Source: Deferribacteraceae bacterium (lineage in GTDB: Bacteria > Chrysiogenota > Deferribacteres > Deferribacterales > JAISNW01). Taken from it: 22,436 nucleotides of DNA. Location of the stretch: assembly GCA_031285415.1 (NCBI GenBank), contig JAITWF010000105.1, positions 1 to 22,436 on the forward strand. The letters are read 5' to 3'. The translations under genes were made by a program, and so were the position numbers. Shown piece after piece: positions 22,210 to 22,436 of this stretch. The notes below the pieces were generated by a model. It saw only the letters and a list, made by a program, of their open reading frames with translations. It did not search any database and was not told the DNA's origin. The first letter of the stretch is position 1, and each line of letters begins with the position of its first letter.

Positions 22210-22436
22210 AGAAAAATGTAGACGAGATAGTTATATATCAAACCGCTGATGGTAAAGCAAAGATAGATGTATCTATGCAGGGCGAGACCCTATGGCTTAC
22301 ACAGGCACAGATGGCAAAATTATTTGACCGTAGCGTTAGCGTGATCTCTCGTCACATTAAAAATATCTTTATCGAAGGGGAGTTAGATGAAAAAAGCAGT
22401 TTGCAAAATATGCAAATTGCTTTTTCAGATAAGCCA
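22206..22436 (+). CDS. RhuM-family protein, 3' truncated by window edge
   Basis: Seventy-seven codons are visible before the window ends. IVIYQTADGKAKIDVSMQGE and LWLTQAQMAKLFDRSVSVIS, then RHIKNIFIEGELDEKS, are the opening of the RhuM family (first seen in Salmonella pathogenicity island 3), an accessory protein often found with mobile or defence genes; its molecular role is unsettled. The LTQAQMAKLF-xx-SVSVISRHI segment looks like a helix-turn-helix. The ATG at 22206 overlaps the alr stop (ATGA), so it is translationally coupled to alr. The rest of the gene lies outside the window. Confidence 0.85.
   Translation, partial: MKKNVDEIVIYQTADGKAKIDVSMQGETLWLTQAQMAKLFDRSVSVISRHIKNIFIEGELDEKSSLQNMQIAFSDKP

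Noticed and set aside
1..22436. CRISPR arrays, tRNA or rRNA genes, transposases, prophage genes
   Set aside because: None could be recognised; most long intergenic signals are palindromes without direct-repeat arrays, and long antisense ORFs are shadows of the genes listed.

Overview
This looks like a chromosomal window from a Gram-negative bacterium of moderate G+C. A family-9 glycosyltransferase, a PMT/ArnT-like membrane glycosyltransferase and periplasmic-type proteins point to an LPS-bearing outer membrane. The IHF-then-MerR pair and the clustered hom / APGM-like homoserine kinase / lysC / cimA / short-ArgA-like / prfB genes resemble arrangements I associate with Deferribacterota and Desulfobacterota-type lineages. 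That placement is inference at low confidence. No rRNA, tRNA, CRISPR array or transposase was recognised.

Layout. (1) 1-3178, plus strand: the 3' part of a YmdB-type phosphoesterase, an orphan Bug/TctC periplasmic binding protein, a one-pass membrane protein with a Pro-rich linker, an IHF/HU protein, and a MerR regulator whose only sensible start is an AUA overlapping the IHF stop. (2) 3180-5208, minus strand: mobA, a RelB/DinJ-YoeB module, chorismate mutase and a Phd-ParE module, so that a housekeeping shikimate-pathway enzyme sits between two toxin-antitoxin (TA) pairs. (3) 5267-7955: rarD and nhaC, convergent. (4) 8021-8581: a third TA module (YefM/Axe-YoeB/Txe). (5) 8582-13770: tenA, an AsmA-like unknown, a two-gene LysO exporter and two envelope glycosyltransferases. 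(6) 13771-14085: an intergenic region holding an elaborately foldable segment around a 28-codon ORF with a strong SD. (7) 14086-21057: the aspartate-family / citramalate cluster ending in a frameshift-free prfB. (8) 21058-22436: a nested palindrome, alr, and the start of a RhuM-family gene.

How the genes fit together. LysC, Hom and the APGM-like putative homoserine kinase give aspartate to phosphohomoserine for threonine. CimA gives a threonine-independent route to isoleucine. The small GNAT resembles short N-acetylglutamate synthases (arginine). LysO may export lysine made downstream of LysC. The three TA modules each have a recognisable autoregulatory promoter; in two of them the promoter lies inside the end of the preceding housekeeping gene.

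Best candidates for something undescribed are the structured 13789-13963 element with its small ORF, the AUA-started merR, the TA-chorismate mutase-TA arrangement, and two unlike palindromic intergenic elements (16549-16652 and 21081-21166). All pairings were found by eye; no folding or database search was run.
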